This document shows positions 14,314 through 16,801 of a DNA stretch of 16,801 nt, in pieces. How positions within the stretch are numbered: the stretch's first letter is position 1; the number at the start of each line of letters is the position of its first letter. The DNA is from UBA5216 sp040081205 (GTDB taxonomy: Bacteria; Pseudomonadota; Gammaproteobacteria; Burkholderiales; SG8-41): assembly GCA_040081205.1 (NCBI GenBank), contig JBEBHE010000071.1:1-16801 (forward strand). Direction: 5' to 3'. Position numbers and translations under genes: made by a program. The notes under the pieces are model-generated. The model saw only the letters and a list, made by a program, of their open reading frames with translations. It had not been told where the DNA came from and made no database searches.

Positions 14314-15792
14314 ATGCCTTTCATCCTTGCGCTTGATCAAGGCACTACCAGTTCACGCGCGATGGTCTTCGATCAGGCGGGCGCAGTGCGCGCGGTGGCG
14401 CAGCGTGAATTTCGGCAGATATTTCCGCAGCCGGGCTGGGTCGAGCACGACCCGATGGAGATCTGGGATACGCAATTGGCCGTAGCGCGTGAAGCCCTGG
14501 CGAAAGCAGGATTGCGCGCGCACGACATCGCGGCCATCGGCATCACCAATCAGCGCGAAACCACCGTGGTGTGGGATCGCAAGACCGGCGTGCCCATACA
14601 CAATGCCATTGTTTGGCAGGACCGGCGTACGGCGGATCACTGCGAAACGCTGAAAGCCGATGGCCATGGCGCAGACATCACGCGCCGTACCGGCTTGGTA
14701 CTCGACGCCTATTTCTCCGCAACCAAAATACGCTGGTTGCTCGACAACGTAGCCGGTGCGCGCAAGCTTGCAAACACTGGCCGGCTTGCGTTTGGCACCA
14801 TCGACTCGTGGCTGTTGTGGAACCTTACCGGCGGTGCGGCGCACTTCACCGATGTATCCAATGCGTCGCGCACACTGCTCTACAATTCACGCGAAGGCGG
14901 GTGGGACGACGTGTTGGTGGAGCGCTTCAACGTATTGCACAACCTGTTGCCCAAGGTGGCGCGTTCCAGCGATATCGTCGGCGACACCGCGCGCGGCGTA
15001 TTTGATACGCCGATTCCCATCGCGGGCATCGCGGGCGATCAGCAGGCAGCACTGTTCGGCCAGCGCTGCGTCACGCCGGGGCTGGTGAAAAATACCTACG
15101 GCACCGGTTGCTTCATGCTAATGCATACCGGCGAGCGCATCGTTCATTCACAACAGCAATTGTTGACGACCTGCGCGGTGCAGCATGGCGCCGAACGCGA
15201 GTATGCGCTCGAAGGCAGCGTGTTCATCGGCGGCGCGGTGGTGCAGTGGCTGCGCGATGGCTTAGGCATCATCCAATCCGCATCGGAAGTAGAGGCACTC
15301 GCAACCCGTGTTGCGGACAACGGCGGCGTTTATTTCGTACCGGCGTTCGCCGGGCTGGGCAGTCCGCACTGGGATCCGTATGCGCGGGGCAACATCAGCG
15401 GGCTCACCCGCGGCAGCACGGCTGCGCACATTGCGCGCGCCGCGCTGGAAAGCATTGCCTACCAGACAGCCGATGTGCTGGACGCCATGCAAAAGGATTC
15501 CGGTATCGCCATCACCGAACTCAGGGTGGATGGCGGCGCCGCGTGCAACGATTTCCTGATGCAGTTTCAGGCTGACGTGCTGGGTGTGCCGGTGGTGCGC
15601 CCGCGTGTTACCGAGACCACGGCGCTTGGCGCAGCGTATCTGGCGGGGCTGGCGGTGGGCTACTGGAAAAGTGCTGCGGAAATCGACGCGCAGTGGTCAG
15701 CCGAGCGGCGATTCGAGCCGATAATGCCGCAAGCGCACGTTCAGGAACTGCGTATGCAGTGGAATCAGGCAATACAGCGGACAAGACGATAA
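14314..15792 (+). CDS. glpK: Glycerol kinase
   Basis: A 492-residue FGGY-family kinase matching glycerol kinase over its full length; it makes sn-glycerol 3-phosphate from glycerol and ATP. The phosphate-binding loop is LDQGTTSSRAM (7-17). R81-E82 (in ITNQRETT), Y133 (in LDAYFSATK) and D242 (in GIAGDQQAALFGQ) correspond to the glycerol-contact and catalytic residues. The C-terminal domain has YGTGCFML and VDGGAACNDFLMQFQADVLG. PQPGWVEHDP near 38-47 is also typical. ATG at 14314 begins exactly at the family N-terminus but has no ribosome binding site; the leader is A+T-rich, so translation may be weak or leaderless. No glpF, glpD or glpR is next to it. It is divergent from the Gfo/Idh pair and followed by a cupin gene after 111 bases. 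Confidence 0.97.
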   Translation: MPFILALDQGTTSSRAMVFDQAGAVRAVAQREFRQIFPQPGWVEHDPMEIWDTQLAVAREALAKAGLRAHDIAAIGITNQRETTVVWDRKTGVPIHNAIVWQDRRTADHCETLKADGHGADITRRTGLVLDAYFSATKIRWLLDNVAGARKLANTGRLAFGTIDSWLLWNLTGGAAHFTDVSNASRTLLYNSREGGWDDVLVERFNVLHNLLPKVARSSDIVGDTARGVFDTPIPIAGIAGDQQAALFGQRCVTPGLVKNTYGTGCFMLMHTGERIVHSQQQLLTTCAVQHGAEREYALEGSVFIGGAVVQWLRDGLGIIQSASEVEALATRVADNGGVYFVPAFAGLGSPHWDPYARGNISGLTRGSTAAHIARAALESIAYQTADVLDAMQKDSGIAITELRVDGGAACNDFLMQFQADVLGVPVVRPRVTETTALGAAYLAGLAVGYWKSAAEIDAQWSAERRFEPIMPQAHVQELRMQWNQAIQRTRR

Positions 15793-15903
15793 ATGCCTGT
15801 TCGTTGCATAACTTACTGACGCTTGCCTGCCGTGATAGCATTTCGGTTCCGCTATTGAATTTCATTTTCTCATTCCTTAATTCAGCATTCCCCGGAGCAT
15901 CGT

Positions 15904-16743
15904 ATGCCGTTCCACCGTTTTGAAAACCTCGAAAGCAAGGCGCTGACGCCGGATTTGTCGTCCGCGCGCGGGCCGGTGATCGAAGGCGAATACCTGTATT
16001 TCTGTCTCGTGCATAAGATCGCGGGCACCGGCTCCGAGTTGCATTACCATCCCAACGAATTGCTGATTTTTCCGCTGCGCGGAAAGATTAACGCCATCGT
16101 CGGCACGGATCGGCGCGTGGTGAATCCCGGAACGTTTGTGCATGCGCCGGCGTTTGCGCGTCACTCGATGAAAGCGACCGGCGACGGAGATCTTTCGTAT
16201 CTCTACATCAAGGACAAAACCTGGACGGTAGTGGGGCTGGCCGCGGATCAGGCGGTGCCGGATAAGGCTTTTACGATTGACGAAATTAACAAATTGCATG
16301 GCTCGGGCAAAGCGCGCGTCGCACCGCAAGGCGCATCGCAGGCCATAATCGAAGGCCTGCATGAGTGTTATTACCCTTTGATCGAATCGCTGGATGCGCC
16401 GCAGGTTTCGGCGCGCCGCGTGTACTGGATTGAAGGCGAACGGCTGGCGTTCGGGCTGTTTGATGTGCCCGCCGGTTATGCGGAACCTGAACTGGTGAGC
16501 GATCGGGAAATCTTTATCTACATGATCGGCGGCACGATGCGCGCGCGTGCAGGTGCGGAAAGCCGCGACGTGAGCGCAGGCGACGTGGTGCAGATTCCGC
16601 GCGGCACGCCGTATCAATTAGATACCAAGTCGCCGTTCGTGCGCTATGCGATGGTGTGTTCGACGCCGTTTCTGGAAGCGAAAATCGATCACATGTCACC
16701 GGAAGAGCGTGAACAATCGCGCATACACAACAAAGCCAATTGA
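15904..16743 (+). CDS. Two-domain cupin protein
   Basis: A 279-residue soluble bicupin. The first domain (about 30-105) keeps metal-ligand positions: H47, H49 and E52 in ELHYHPNELL, and H87 in APAFARHSM. The second (about 180-255) has the cupin outline (FDVPAGYAEPE, IFIYMIGGTMRARAG, SAGDVVQIPRGTPYQ) but no histidine at the expected sites, so it is probably structural or binds ligand without metal. Such proteins include dioxygenases, isomerases and ligand-binding regulators; there is no DNA-binding domain here. ATG at 15904 has CGGAG six bases upstream. It follows glycerol kinase on the same strand and precedes another CDS 37 bases on, so it may belong to a unit continuing past the window. Confidence 0.85.
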   Translation: MPFHRFENLESKALTPDLSSARGPVIEGEYLYFCLVHKIAGTGSELHYHPNELLIFPLRGKINAIVGTDRRVVNPGTFVHAPAFARHSMKATGDGDLSYLYIKDKTWTVVGLAADQAVPDKAFTIDEINKLHGSGKARVAPQGASQAIIEGLHECYYPLIESLDAPQVSARRVYWIEGERLAFGLFDVPAGYAEPELVSDREIFIYMIGGTMRARAGAESRDVSAGDVVQIPRGTPYQLDTKSPFVRYAMVCSTPFLEAKIDHMSPEEREQSRIHNKAN

Positions 16744-16780
16744 ACGATTGGTATAGTGATATCGACACGAGGAGAAAATC

Positions 16781-16801
16781 ATGATTTCACATAAATATAT
16801 G
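16781..16801 (+). CDS. Start of a further CDS, cut by the window edge
   Basis: GAGGAG at 16769-16774 is followed by six bases and ATG at 16781, opening the seven codons MISHKYM up to the end of the window. The spacing after the cupin stop (37 bases) and the strong ribosome binding site make a real gene likely. Too little is present to say what it encodes. Confidence 0.65.

Overview
The window is a gene-dense stretch of moderately GC-rich bacterial chromosome. It most likely comes from a betaproteobacterium, perhaps Burkholderiales or a relative. That guess rests on a periplasmic TctC/Bug-type solute-binding protein with no TctA/TctB partners, a DUF2889 protein beside acyl-CoA genes, and a high density of CoA-thioester enzymes. 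No rRNA, tRNA, CRISPR array, transposase or phage gene was seen. No gene-free gap exceeds about 185 bases.

Layout. (1) 26-5991, minus strand: a tight five-gene operon transcribed leftward. The order is CitE/HpcH-type lyase, fused ADP-forming acyl-CoA synthetase, DUF2889 protein, unusual family III CoA-transferase, TauD/TfdA dioxygenase. Gaps are 6-29 bases, and one gene uses a TTG start with a strong ribosome binding site. (2) 6175-6573, plus: a RidA-family protein, divergent from the operon. (3) 6648-7472, plus: a clearly A+T-richer gene for a DUF6602-like protein with a possible PD-(D/E)XK nuclease signature, preceded by a 17-base palindrome; it looks acquired. (4) 7560-9965, minus: acyl-CoA dehydrogenase, a coupled 140-residue protein of unknown function, and a glutathione S-transferase. 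(5) 10114-10896, plus: a crotonase-fold protein lacking the usual catalytic glutamates. A perfect 12-bp-stem hairpin separates it from the next, convergent unit. (6) 10957-14161, minus: two tandem Gfo/Idh/MocA oxidoreductases with an ATGA overlap, then the solute-binding protein. (7) 14314-16743, plus: glycerol kinase and a two-domain cupin. At 16781 a further CDS starts and runs off the window.

How it fits together (inference). The first operon can oxidise a carboxylated substrate (TauD), activate acids to CoA thioesters (synthetase and/or CoA-transferase) and cleave a beta-hydroxyacyl-CoA (CitE-like). The acyl-CoA dehydrogenase and crotonase homologue nearby would suit the same kind of acyl-CoA catabolism. 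The Gfo/Idh pair with the binding protein suggests uptake and oxidation of a sugar-like or sugar-acid compound. The substrate cannot be read from the sequence. The best candidate for an undescribed system is the five-gene operon; the second is the DUF6602-like insert.
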